6,234 nt of DNA from an uncultured Clostridia bacterium (GCA_945877525.1 CAMDVP010000177.1:1-6234), one strand, 5' to 3'; numbered from the stretch's first letter, positions 1-6,234 are shown. The notes: generated by a model from the letters alone, not told the origin. A program made the numbers and translations.

Positions 1-245
1 TCGTCAATCATATACTCGATGCCCTCGTACCAGTGACGGATGTGCCCCATGGACAGGGCTGCCATGTCTCCGCCGTCAAAATAACCCAGAGTCAAGGAAT
101 TCCTGCTGCCGGTCAGGTCAAGGATATATTGCCGCAGCTGCTCCCCGTCGCTCCAGTCGTCGTTCCATGGCTCGCGGGTAAATACAGACGCGAACAGCGC
201 GGCGATTCTCTCCTGATCCGCAGCGGTCAATACCCGAAGTTCCAT
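1..245 (-). CDS. GNAT-family N-acetyltransferase, N-terminal part (runs off the left edge)
   Basis: This is the first 81 codons of a leftward gene truncated by the window edge. The start ATG (245-243) is preceded by a good Shine-Dalgarno site, GGGAGG, 5 nt upstream. The protein begins MELRVLTAADQERIAALFAS and continues with an EPWNDDWS motif (residues 25-32) and a GYFDGGDMAALSMGHIRHWY stretch (54-73). That stretch resembles the beta2-beta3 hairpin of GNAT acetyltransferases, where an environment residue such as 'GYFD' precedes the 'G...' strands. The family transfers an acetyl group from acetyl-CoA to an amine. The acetyl-CoA-binding (Q/R)xxGxG/A segment would lie further left, outside the window, so neither substrate nor catalytic competence can be judged. 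The start lies 14 bp after the stop of the DegV gene, which implies co-transcription. The family call is by resemblance and is fairly secure; any aminoglycoside-type specificity would be a guess. Confidence 0.75.
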   Translation of the reverse strand, partial: MELRVLTAADQERIAALFASVFTREPWNDDWSDGEQLRQYILDLTGSRNSLTLGYFDGGDMAALSMGHIRHWYEGIEYMID

Positions 246-259
246 CAGCGCCTCCCATA
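246..259 (-). promoter_or_regulatory. Intercistronic gap with Shine-Dalgarno site of the acetyltransferase gene
   Basis: The 14-bp gap between the degV-like TGA (262-260) and the next ATG (245) contains GGGAGG with a 5-nt spacer. There is no room for a promoter or terminator, which supports a two-gene leftward operon. Confidence 0.7.
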
Positions 260-1120
260 TCAGTCGGCGTCCTGCACGATGGCACCCAGCAGCCCCGGGC
301 CGGTATGAATGGCCAGGGCCGGGCTGACGGGGCTGATGAAGGAAGAAACCACGTCCAGCTTTTCCGCAAAGCGGTCGCGGAGCTTCACAGCCTCGTCATA
401 GGCCGCGCCGTGGACGATGGCAATGCGCACCCTGCGCCCCTCATAGCGGCGGAAAAACTCGTCGCACATGGTGTTCAGGGCGTTGCCAAACCCGCGGGCC
501 TTGGTCAGCGTCTGATAGACGCCGTCATTGTTGACGAAGATAACCGGCTTGATCTGCAGCAGGGAGCCTACCACGCCCTCCACCAGGCCGATGCGTCCGC
601 CCTTGCGCAGAAACTCCAGCGTGCGGATCACGAAGGTGCCCAGCTGGCTCTGGCGCAGGCGTTCCACCTGCTGAATGGTTTCCTCCACGGACATCCCCTT
701 CTCCAGGGATTCAGCGGCCTCCAGCACCAGCAGTCCAAGCCCGCAGGAGAGCGTCCTGGTATCCACCACATCGATGGGCATAGGGGCAAAATCCTCCGCC
801 ATCATGCGCACCATATTATAGGTGCCCGACAGCCCGGAACTCATGGAGAGGTGCAGGATGCGGGTGCAGCCTTCTTCCTGCAGGGAGCGGTACAGCGTGC
901 TGACGTCCTCCGGCAGGGGAAGGGAGGTTTTGGGCAGCTCCTCCTGAAGCAGGGCATAGAGCTGATCCTGGTCGATTTCCACCCTGTCGCGGAACTCGCC
1001 CCGGCTGGAAGCAACCCGCAGGGACACCAGGCGGATGTCGTAGCGCGCCAGCTGCTCGTCGCTCAAATCGCAGGAGGTATCGGTGACCAGGGCCACCCTG
1101 TCGTTCCCGATGGAAAACAT
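260..1120 (-). CDS. DegV/FakB-family fatty-acid-binding protein
   Basis: A complete 286-residue protein, the usual length for the DegV family. In characterised members (FakB) these cytosolic proteins hold a fatty acid in a deep pocket and present it to the kinase FakA for phosphorylation and use in phospholipid synthesis. Family hallmarks are visible in order: N-terminal VTDTSCDLS (12-20); PKTSLP (63-68), matching the 'kTSqPs' motif; the ligand-contacting loop LSMSSGLSGTYN (91-102); DTRTLSCGLGLL (120-131); RTLEFLRKGGRI (166-177); LLQIKPVI (187-194); and the C-terminal HTGPGLLG (272-279), where His272 matches the carboxylate-contacting histidine. The ATG at 1120 puts the first beta strand at the expected distance. 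It has AAGGGAG 10 nt upstream and a strong promoter further up. An ATG at 1130-1128 is out of frame and abuts the ribosome site, so it was not chosen. No FakA gene is in view, so the fatty-acid role is inferred from the family. Confidence 0.95.
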   Translation of the reverse strand: MFSIGNDRVALVTDTSCDLSDEQLARYDIRLVSLRVASSRGEFRDRVEIDQDQLYALLQEELPKTSLPLPEDVSTLYRSLQEEGCTRILHLSMSSGLSGTYNMVRMMAEDFAPMPIDVVDTRTLSCGLGLLVLEAAESLEKGMSVEETIQQVERLRQSQLGTFVIRTLEFLRKGGRIGLVEGVVGSLLQIKPVIFVNNDGVYQTLTKARGFGNALNTMCDEFFRRYEGRRVRIAIVHGAAYDEAVKLRDRFAEKLDVVSSFISPVSPALAIHTGPGLLGAIVQDAD

Positions 1121-1130
1121 AACGATCCAT

Positions 1131-1137
1131 CTCCCTT
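1131..1137 (-). promoter_or_regulatory. Shine-Dalgarno site of the degV-like gene
   Basis: AAGGGAG lies 10 nt before the ATG at 1120. The spacing is slightly long but usable. The ATG overlapping its downstream side (1130-1128) is out of frame and too close to serve as the start. Confidence 0.6.
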
Positions 1138-1159
1138 CTGAGGGCTGTTCTTTCCTTAG

Positions 1160-1187
1160 ATTATAGCACAGCGGGGGGGCAAGTCAA
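1160..1187 (-). promoter_or_regulatory. Sigma-A-type promoter of the degV-like operon
   Basis: Read leftward, TTGACT (1187-1182) is followed by a 16-bp spacer and a perfect TATAAT (1165-1160). The TATAAT is preceded by TGC, forming an extended -10 (TGnTATAAT). Transcription should begin near 1153, giving a leader of about 33 nt before the ATG at 1120. The spacer contains an uninterrupted run of seven C residues on this strand (G7 at 1173-1179 on the plus strand). The promoter call rests on consensus match and position only. Confidence 0.8.
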
Positions 1188-1261
1188 GCAGCCGGCGGGA
1201 CAGGAGAAGAAAGTTTACGGCTTGTTCATGTCTTTTTCCCTGTCGCAGGTGTAAATATTCG

Positions 1262-1274
1262 CGCCCCGGGGGCG
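1262..1274. repeat. Perfect GC inverted repeat upstream of the rightward promoter
   Basis: CGCCCC-G-GGGGCG is a 6-bp perfect inverted repeat around a single base. It ends 7 bp before the -35 box, centred near -49 from the predicted start. That is a position typical of an activator operator, but the sequence matches no binding site I recognise. It may simply reflect high G+C. Confidence 0.35.
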
Positions 1275-1281
1275 GAAACGG

Positions 1282-1310
1282 TTGACAATCGGGCAGGGTT
1301 GTTTTACCAT
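1282..1310 (+). promoter_or_regulatory. Sigma-A-type promoter of the large surface-protein gene
   Basis: A perfect -35 box, TTGACA (1282-1287), is followed after exactly 17 bp by TACCAT (1305-1310; four of six -10 positions match, including the key A at position 2 and T at position 6). Transcription would begin near 1317, leaving a leader of about 94 nt. The TTG of this -35 box also opens the longest in-frame reading frame. That explains why automatic start calling could wrongly begin the protein here. Confidence 0.6.
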
Positions 1311-1370
1311 GAAACGGATGATGTCCATCGGTGCTAAGGTGCCGCGGCGGACATCCATGACAGGAAAAAA

Positions 1371-1391
1371 CGGCGGGTCTGCGGCCTGCCG
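1371..1391 (+). promoter_or_regulatory. Hairpin in the leader just before the ribosome-binding site
   Basis: CGGCGGG (1371-1377) pairs with CCTGCCG (1385-1391) around a 7-nt loop. All seven pairs form if one G-U wobble is allowed. The Shine-Dalgarno GGAGG (1396-1400) starts 4 nt after the stem. The stem is preceded by A6 (1365-1370). On the plus strand no T run follows, so it is not a terminator for the gene. On the minus strand the same arms (with one A-C mismatch) are followed by T6, so it could be a weak terminator of antisense transcription. Its function is unknown. Confidence 0.4.
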
Positions 1392-1395
1392 AAGC

Positions 1396-1400
1396 GGAGG
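1396..1400 (+). promoter_or_regulatory. Shine-Dalgarno site that sets the start of the large gene
   Basis: GGAGG lies 10 nt before ATG 1411 and 7 nt before an in-frame TTG at 1408. It fixes translation at one of these adjacent codons rather than at the TTG at 1282, which lies in the promoter. ATG 1411 is preferred because the encoded peptide then begins MKRVW, a normal signal-peptide n-region; using TTG would add a single residue. Confidence 0.65.
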
Positions 1401-1410
1401 CATTGGCTTG

Positions 1411-1491
1411 ATGAAAAGGGTTTGGATGAGGCTGGTCGCCCTGGCAGCCTGCGCAGTGCTGCTGATGACCATGACGCCCGCGGTTCGGGCG
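1411..1491 (+). other. Sec signal peptide
   Basis: Residues 1-27: a basic n-region (MKRVWMR), a hydrophobic core (LVALAACAVLLM), and a c-region ending AVRA before Glu28, which fits signal peptidase I. A LAAC tetrapeptide at 11-14 resembles a lipobox, but Arg7 lies too close and the hydrophobic core continues past the cysteine, so a lipoprotein signal is less likely. Confidence 0.85.
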
Positions 1492-4400
1492 GAATCGACC
1501 ACGCTGGAGGTCGACTTCCGGGGGCTGACGGCACTGGCGGGCGGTGAATGGCGCGCGGAGGAGCTGAGCGGCAGCTTTGAAGTAACCCGGGACGGGCAGA
1601 GCGTCGGCACCATCTCCACGGGAGAGGGAAGCAAGGGCCTGCTGTCCCTGAAGGGCAATGGCAACGCGCAGCTTGTGCCGGATATGTCCACCATGCCCAA
1701 GGGCTATCTGATCCAGCTGAGCGGCTATTCCGCGTCCATCACAGAGGGCGAGCTGAACACGGCCCTGGTGATGGTGTATGCCGATGCGGGACTGTTTACC
1801 CTGCAGGCGGAAAGCAAAAGCTGCTTTACCCTGCTGAATGAATTGGGCGAAAGCGTTATGTCCTTTGAAACGGACGACACGGGCGCCTATGCCCTGCCCG
1901 AGGCGCTGCCCAGCGGCGCCTACACCCTGCGGCAGGACAGCGCTGCCGCGGGCACGGAGCCCTGGGCGGATTGCATCCTGACCCTGACGGCCTACCGTGG
2001 GGACAAGCAGCAGATTGTCCATGTGGACGCAGCCTATGCCCGGGAAAACGCGGCGGCTGCTCCGACGCCTGTGCCCACGGCCACACCGTCCCCGACGGCT
2101 GCATCCACGCTCGCGCCGACCATGAAGCCTACGGCTGAACCCACGGCTGCACCGACCCAGGAGCCTACCGAGGCCACCACCGCGGAGCCTACCGAGCAGC
2201 CCACGGCCGAGCCGACGGCTACGCCTGTGCCCCAGAGCACGCTGATACTGACGCTGCTGGGCGAGGGCGATGCGGTGCGCTATACGGTGACTGCGGCGGC
2301 GGATACCCCCGAAGCGCAAACGCTGGCGGAGGACACGCTGAATGTGGGCATGACGGCGGAGATTCCCGGCCTGACAGAGGGCGTATACATGATGACCGTC
2401 ACGCTGCCCGAAGGCACGCTGGCATGCGGACTGAACGGGCTGAGCGCCATGACGCGGAATGTGGCTGAATGGAAGGCGGTCATGACCCCCGGCGAGGACA
2501 GCCTCTATCAGCTGACGCTGTGCCGCACCGGTGCGCTGGCAGGCACGGCGGAGGGCGTGGCAGACGGCGTGCTTCTGGCCGTCAGGGGAGAAAAGGACGC
2601 TGCGGATGTCGCGCTGGCGGAGGAAGCGTACATTGCAGACGGCCTGTGCCCCGGTGTATACAGTCTGACTGTTTCGCTGCCGGCGGGACGCTATGAGGGC
2701 GACGGCTGGCAGCTGACACAGGAGAATGGCGGCGTAACGGCCCGGATTGACGTAACGGTTGGCAGCGGCGAAACCACCGATGTACCCGCGCTGCGCCGGG
2801 TGGTGAGCGGCAGCCTGTCCGGCATTGCCGCGCGTAGCGACGGTCTGCCCCTGGGCGGCGCGCAGGTGTTCCTGCTGACGGCGGCGGGGGAAAAAATCGC
2901 CAGTACTGTATGCGACGAAGCAGGCGCGTGGCGCTTTGACGGGCTGGAAAGCGGCGACTATGTGCTGCAGCTGGATTCGCAGGAGGACATGCCTTCCATG
3001 GCGCAGCAGGTGAGCCTTGGCGAGGATGAGCAGGCCGAAGACATCCGTCTGACTGCCGGCCGTCCCGCAGAACTTCGGGTCGGCGTGTACCATGACAAGA
3101 ACAATAACGGCGAGCGCGCGGGCAATGAATCGGGCCTTGAAGGCGCGACGGTTTCCGTGCTGAACGAGACGGGCGCGACCGTCGCCTCCGCCCGGACGGA
3201 CGCCGATGGCATGGCCGTGCTGTCGGACGTGCCTGAGGGTGTGTATACGGTGCGGATTGAGCTGGTATCCGGCTATGGCTTTGGCAAGACGGGTACCCGC
3301 GGCAAGGAGTATTCCAGCGTGACCTCGCCGGACATTTCCCTGGTGCAGGATGTGCCCGATGTGACGCTGTCTGCCGATGCGCCCAGAACCATGGGCGTAA
3401 GCGCCGTCCGCATGGCGGCGGTATCCGGCAAGGCGTGGTATGATGAAAACGGCGACGGAATCATGCAGGAGGACGAGCCCGGCCAGGCGGGTGTGCTGAT
3501 CGAACTGATTGGCACCATCAACGGCCTGACCTATGAATATGTTACCGATGAGACCGGCCTGTTCTACATCGGCCAGGTGAAGCCCAGCACCTACAAGATG
3601 CGCGTCACCGCCCCCGAGGGAACTATGTTTACCAAGTATTCCAAGACGGGCGGCGCGTATCGATCCTATTTTGCAAACCCCGGCAAGCGCACCGATACCC
3701 GCACCTTTGACCTGAAGGCCGGGCAGGTGTTTGACCAGCGCTATATTGGCCTGATGGCGGACGGCGTTATCGAGCTGACCTGCTTCCTGGACGTGAATTA
3801 CAATGGCCTGTACGACGAGGGCGAGCAGCTGCTCCCCGGCGTGGAATGTGACGCGATCCGCGTGAGCAACGGACAGCTGATGGCCTCCGACGTGTCCGAT
3901 GAAAACGGCGTGGCCACCCTCAGCGCGCTGCGGGCGGCGGATTACAATATCCATTGCCTGCTGCCCAAGGGCTATACCTATACCTGCGTTACCGAGCAGG
4001 AGGGCGGCAACCGTTTCGCTTCCCGGGACGGGCGCAGAGAATACACCGTTACCGGCGTTCCGGTTACGGCGGGCGAAACGGTGAAGATGGTGGTAGGTGC
4101 TATCGCTCCGGCTACCATTACCGGCACGGCTTATCTGGACGATGATTTCTCCGCCACAAGGAACGGCAAGGAGGAAACGGTCTCCGGACTGATCCTGGCG
4201 CTGCTGGATGAAAACGGCGAACAGGTGGATGTGACGCGAAGTAACGCCAAGGGCGTATATACCTTTGAGGGGGTGACTCCGGGCAATTACTCGATCCGCC
4301 TGGAGGCCAAGCGGGGCTATGCCTTTACCTGCCTGGGCGATGGCAATGCCTTCCTCAATATCGGCGACGGCCGGGGACAAACGGAGCTCTTCTTCGTGGC

Positions 4401-6201
4401 GCTGGGCGAAAGCGTAACCAAGGATGTGGGCATGATTCTTCCCGGAACGGTGCAGGGCAGCGTGTTTGCCGACGCCAATGACAATGGCCTGTGGGACGAG
4501 GGCGAGGGCGGCTTTGAGGGTGCGACGGTGCGCCTGATGGATGAAAGCGGCGAAGTGTTTGCCGCGCAGCTGGGCGAGGACGGCGCCTTCTGCTTCGACG
4601 CGGTGATGCCCGGACGCTACTACCTGCGCTATGAGCTGCCGGAAGGCAGCGCCTTCTCCCGGGTGACAGGCGGCGGCAATACCGTGGCGGGCGAGAATGA
4701 CGTGGGGGCGGGCGAATGGTTCGACTTCCAGGTGGCCCAGCAGGTGGACGCCCCCCTGTGCGGCGGACTGCGCCTTTCGGAGATCAGCGGCACCGCCTTT
4801 GCCGACCATAACGGCAGCGGCCTGATGGATGAGGGTGAAGCGCCGCTGGCAGGGGTAATCATTGCACTGACGCCCTCCAGAAGCGATCTGGAGGCTGTGA
4901 CGGCAGTGACCGGGACGGACGGCAGCTTTGCGCTGTCTGGGCTGCATCCCGATCAATATACCTTGACGCTGACCTATCCGGAGGGCATGGCAGCCTCCCG
5001 CACGACGGAAACGCAGCTGCCCATTGTGCCGGGCACGGGCAGCCAGTCCGCCGCGCTTGAGGTGCGCATGGGCGACCGGTGGGTTGGGCAGGCCATGGGT
5101 GTGGTGTACCCCGCGGCGCTGCGGGGCCGCGCATGGCTGGATGAAAACAACGACGGCATGCTGGACGAGGGCGAGTGTGCGCCCGCCGGCGGACAGGTGA
5201 CCGTGACGGACGACCTGAGCGGCAATGTGGCCGCGGTGATGACCATCGGCGAGGACGGCAGCTTTGGAGCGGAAAACCTGGTGCCCGGAAGCTATACGCT
5301 GCAGTACGGCCCGGCGGTGGAGGGCTGCGCGGGGGATTCCACCTTTACCTTTGAGGACGGCGTGCTGGTGATGCGCGGCGTGCAGCTGGGCGAGGGCGAT
5401 GATCTGGATGGTGCGCTGCTGGGCGTGGTCTGTCACACCAGCATTGCCGGAAACGTATGGGTGGATCTTGGCAGCGAAGTAACGGCGCTGGCCGGAGCCG
5501 AAATGACGCTTCTGGACGAAAATGGCGGCGTGCTGGCCACCTGCGCAAGCGACGAGACGGGCGCGTACCGCTTTGACGGACTGATGCCCGGCCGGTACAT
5601 TCTGCAGGCGTCCCTGCCTGAAGGGCAGGTTGTGGTGCGCCCGGATGACGAGCGCCTGACGGACGGGGGCCTGTGCAGCGTGATGATGCAGTGCTCAGGC
5701 CGCACCGGGCAGAGCGGGACGATCGAGCTGAAAATGGGCCGCGACCTGATGGATATGAATGTGGGCGGCGTATTGCCCGGTACCCTGGGCGACCTGTGCT
5801 GGCTGGACGAAAACGGCAACGGCCTGCAGGACAGCGGAGAAATGGGCATCCCTGGCGTGGTGATCGAGCTTGTGCGCGGCGGCGAAACGGTGGCGCAGAC
5901 GGTGTCCGACCAGTATGGCTACTATCGGTTCCGGGACGTATATCCGGCTGTCTATATCCTGCAGGTGACAGCCCCCGACGAGGTGAAGCCCACGCAGCAC
6001 CGGGAGGACGTGCCTCTGGCTGCCTCTGTGCTGCTGGAAGGCGAGGAAAGCGTGTGCGTCACGGGAGAGGTGACTGTGGAGAGCGACACGGACTGCCGCA
6101 ATGCCGATCTGGGCTTTGTGCTGCGGGAACAGGGGAAATATCCTGCCGGCTATGGCGAGGGCGCCACACAGGACTGGACAAAGCCGGGAAAGGACGATTG
6201 A
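1411..6201 (+). CDS. Large secreted multi-domain SdrD B-like repeat protein (putative surface stalk/adhesin)
   Basis: A 1596-residue, strongly acidic protein exported by a Sec signal peptide (1-27, AVRA/ES). Order of parts: beta-rich N-terminus (28-127); CnaB-like sandwich (about 128-209, with DDTGAYALPEALPSGAYTL); Pro/Thr linker (213-276); two degenerate beta domains (276-374 and 375-465, each with a 'GVYxxTVxLP' strand); a CnaB/carboxypeptidase-regulatory-like domain (466-550, CDEAGAWRFDGLESGDYVLQ); nine SdrD B-like domains (551-1571); and a 25-residue polar tail. Most SdrD B domains begin with a calcium-loop-like DxNxDGxxDxGE and end with a 'TDxxGxYxFxxLxPGxYxL' hairpin. In Gram-positive surface proteins such domains form rigid calcium-dependent stalks carrying a ligand-binding head. 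The expected location is outside the membrane. There is no LPXTG-type signal near the C-terminus, no SLH or other wall-binding domain, and no final hydrophobic segment, so how it is retained is unclear. The isopeptide-forming lysine pattern of classical CnaB is not evident. The ligand is unknown. Confidence 0.88.
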   Translation: MKRVWMRLVALAACAVLLMTMTPAVRAESTTLEVDFRGLTALAGGEWRAEELSGSFEVTRDGQSVGTISTGEGSKGLLSLKGNGNAQLVPDMSTMPKGYLIQLSGYSASITEGELNTALVMVYADAGLFTLQAESKSCFTLLNELGESVMSFETDDTGAYALPEALPSGAYTLRQDSAAAGTEPWADCILTLTAYRGDKQQIVHVDAAYARENAAAAPTPVPTATPSPTAASTLAPTMKPTAEPTAAPTQEPTEATTAEPTEQPTAEPTATPVPQSTLILTLLGEGDAVRYTVTAAADTPEAQTLAEDTLNVGMTAEIPGLTEGVYMMTVTLPEGTLACGLNGLSAMTRNVAEWKAVMTPGEDSLYQLTLCRTGALAGTAEGVADGVLLAVRGEKDAADVALAEEAYIADGLCPGVYSLTVSLPAGRYEGDGWQLTQENGGVTARIDVTVGSGETTDVPALRRVVSGSLSGIAARSDGLPLGGAQVFLLTAAGEKIASTVCDEAGAWRFDGLESGDYVLQLDSQEDMPSMAQQVSLGEDEQAEDIRLTAGRPAELRVGVYHDKNNNGERAGNESGLEGATVSVLNETGATVASARTDADGMAVLSDVPEGVYTVRIELVSGYGFGKTGTRGKEYSSVTSPDISLVQDVPDVTLSADAPRTMGVSAVRMAAVSGKAWYDENGDGIMQEDEPGQAGVLIELIGTINGLTYEYVTDETGLFYIGQVKPSTYKMRVTAPEGTMFTKYSKTGGAYRSYFANPGKRTDTRTFDLKAGQVFDQRYIGLMADGVIELTCFLDVNYNGLYDEGEQLLPGVECDAIRVSNGQLMASDVSDENGVATLSALRAADYNIHCLLPKGYTYTCVTEQEGGNRFASRDGRREYTVTGVPVTAGETVKMVVGAIAPATITGTAYLDDDFSATRNGKEETVSGLILALLDENGEQVDVTRSNAKGVYTFEGVTPGNYSIRLEAKRGYAFTCLGDGNAFLNIGDGRGQTELFFVALGESVTKDVGMILPGTVQGSVFADANDNGLWDEGEGGFEGATVRLMDESGEVFAAQLGEDGAFCFDAVMPGRYYLRYELPEGSAFSRVTGGGNTVAGENDVGAGEWFDFQVAQQVDAPLCGGLRLSEISGTAFADHNGSGLMDEGEAPLAGVIIALTPSRSDLEAVTAVTGTDGSFALSGLHPDQYTLTLTYPEGMAASRTTETQLPIVPGTGSQSAALEVRMGDRWVGQAMGVVYPAALRGRAWLDENNDGMLDEGECAPAGGQVTVTDDLSGNVAAVMTIGEDGSFGAENLVPGSYTLQYGPAVEGCAGDSTFTFEDGVLVMRGVQLGEGDDLDGALLGVVCHTSIAGNVWVDLGSEVTALAGAEMTLLDENGGVLATCASDETGAYRFDGLMPGRYILQASLPEGQVVVRPDDERLTDGGLCSVMMQCSGRTGQSGTIELKMGRDLMDMNVGGVLPGTLGDLCWLDENGNGLQDSGEMGIPGVVIELVRGGETVAQTVSDQYGYYRFRDVYPAVYILQVTAPDEVKPTQHREDVPLAASVLLEGEESVCVTGEVTVESDTDCRNADLGFVLREQGKYPAGYGEGATQDWTKPGKDD
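2047..2238 (+). repeat. Pro/Thr-rich linker segment
   Basis: About 64 residues (213-276) dominated by Pro, Thr, Ala and Glu in short units such as AEPTAAPT, QEPTEATT and AEPTATPVP. Such linkers are common in secreted clostridial proteins as extended, protease-resistant and possibly O-glycosylated spacers. Here it separates the N-terminal 200 residues from the rest, which supports the N-terminal region being a displayed head. The DNA repeats imperfectly in ACGGCT/GAGCCTACC-like units and could vary in length by slippage. Confidence 0.85.
3061..6123 (+). repeat. Nine tandem SdrD B-like domain repeats
   Basis: The first loop aspartate of each unit falls at residues 562, 678, 794, 910, 1021, 1132, 1244, 1352 and 1466, giving spacings of 116, 116, 116, 111, 111, 112, 108 and 114 residues. 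Clear calcium-type loops are DENGDG (678), DVNYNGLYDEGE (794), DANDNGLWDEGE (1021), DHNGSGLMDEGE (1132), DENNDGMLDEGE (1244) and DENGNGLQDSGE (1466). Unit 1 (DKNNNGERAGNE) is partly altered. Unit 4 (DDDFSATRNGKEE) is degenerate. Unit 8 (DLGSEVTALAG) has lost the loop. Units join through a 'GxxLPGTxxG'-like strand, and the same strand (DLGFVL, 1566-1571) closes the last unit. Units are diverged, so this is an old array rather than a recent duplication. Confidence 0.85.
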
Positions 6202-6234
6202 TCCGAAAAGAAACCGAAAGGGCCGCGCTGATTT

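Noticed and set aside
305..1141. A 278-codon open frame on the plus strand across the degV-like gene
   Set aside because: It is a shadow of degV. The minus strand has every DegV hallmark, a promoter and a ribosome site, while this product is His/Gln/Ala-rich with no family resemblance.
1199..1244. GACAGG/CCTGTC inverted repeat between the two promoters
   Set aside because: It has only six paired bases with a 34-base gap, imperfect extension of the stem, and no T run on either side. It is likely to occur by chance.
1441..1452. Lipobox-like LAAC in the signal peptide, implying a lipoprotein
   Set aside because: Arg7 falls within the six positions that should lack charge, the hydrophobic stretch before the cysteine is too short, and the core continues past it to a good AVRA cleavage site.
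4438..4452. LPGTV (residues 1010-1014) and LPGTL (1455-1459) as sortase LPXTG-like signals
   Set aside because: They are interdomain strands shared by the repeats, lie far from the C-terminus, lack the final Gly context, and are not followed by a hydrophobic segment and basic tail.
1156..5436. A 1426-codon open frame on the minus strand, antisense to the large gene
   Set aside because: It is a by-product of high G+C and the codon bias of the plus-strand gene. Its product is low-complexity (Arg/Gly/His-rich opposite the Pro/Thr linker), has no recognisable domain or signal, and no ribosome site was identified. The plus strand carries coherent SdrD B motifs throughout.
6202..6234. Possible transcription terminator or stop-codon readthrough after the large gene
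   Set aside because: The A-rich stretch and GGGCCGCGC could be the left arm of a terminator, but the window ends before a right arm or T run. Readthrough would add only nine residues (SEKKPKGPR) before another stop and create no anchor.

Overview
The window is high in G+C. It carries clear Shine-Dalgarno sites and sigma-70/sigma-A-type promoters, a DegV-family gene, and a very large secreted protein made of SdrD B-like domains with a Pro/Thr linker. Together these suggest a Gram-positive (Firmicutes) anaerobe of the Clostridia/Eubacteriales type, probably from a gut or similar community. This assignment is inferred from gene style; the window contains no phylogenetic marker.

Layout. Positions 1-245 (minus strand) hold the first 81 codons of a GNAT-type acetyltransferase that runs off the left edge. 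Positions 260-1120 (minus) hold a complete DegV/FakB-like fatty-acid-binding protein gene. It lies 14 bp upstream of the acetyltransferase, so the two probably form one leftward operon. Positions 1121-1410 are a divergent intergenic region. It has a strong promoter for degV (perfect extended -10, G7 tract in the spacer) on the minus strand. On the plus strand it has a promoter (TTGACA-17-TACCAT) followed by a leader of about 94 nt for the large gene. Positions 1411-6201 (plus) encode a 1596-residue secreted protein: signal peptide, N-terminal beta-rich region, Pro/Thr linker of about 64 residues, three degenerate beta-sandwich domains, and nine tandem SdrD B-like domains with a period of 108-116 residues. 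The last 33 bp hold no recognisable gene.

The most interesting object is the large repeat protein. It looks like a calcium-stiffened surface stalk or adhesin, yet it has no visible LPXTG signal, SLH domain or C-terminal membrane segment. Some of its repeats have lost their calcium loop, and it is rich in cysteine for a protein of this kind. I see no evidence of a mobile element, CRISPR array, tRNA or rRNA.
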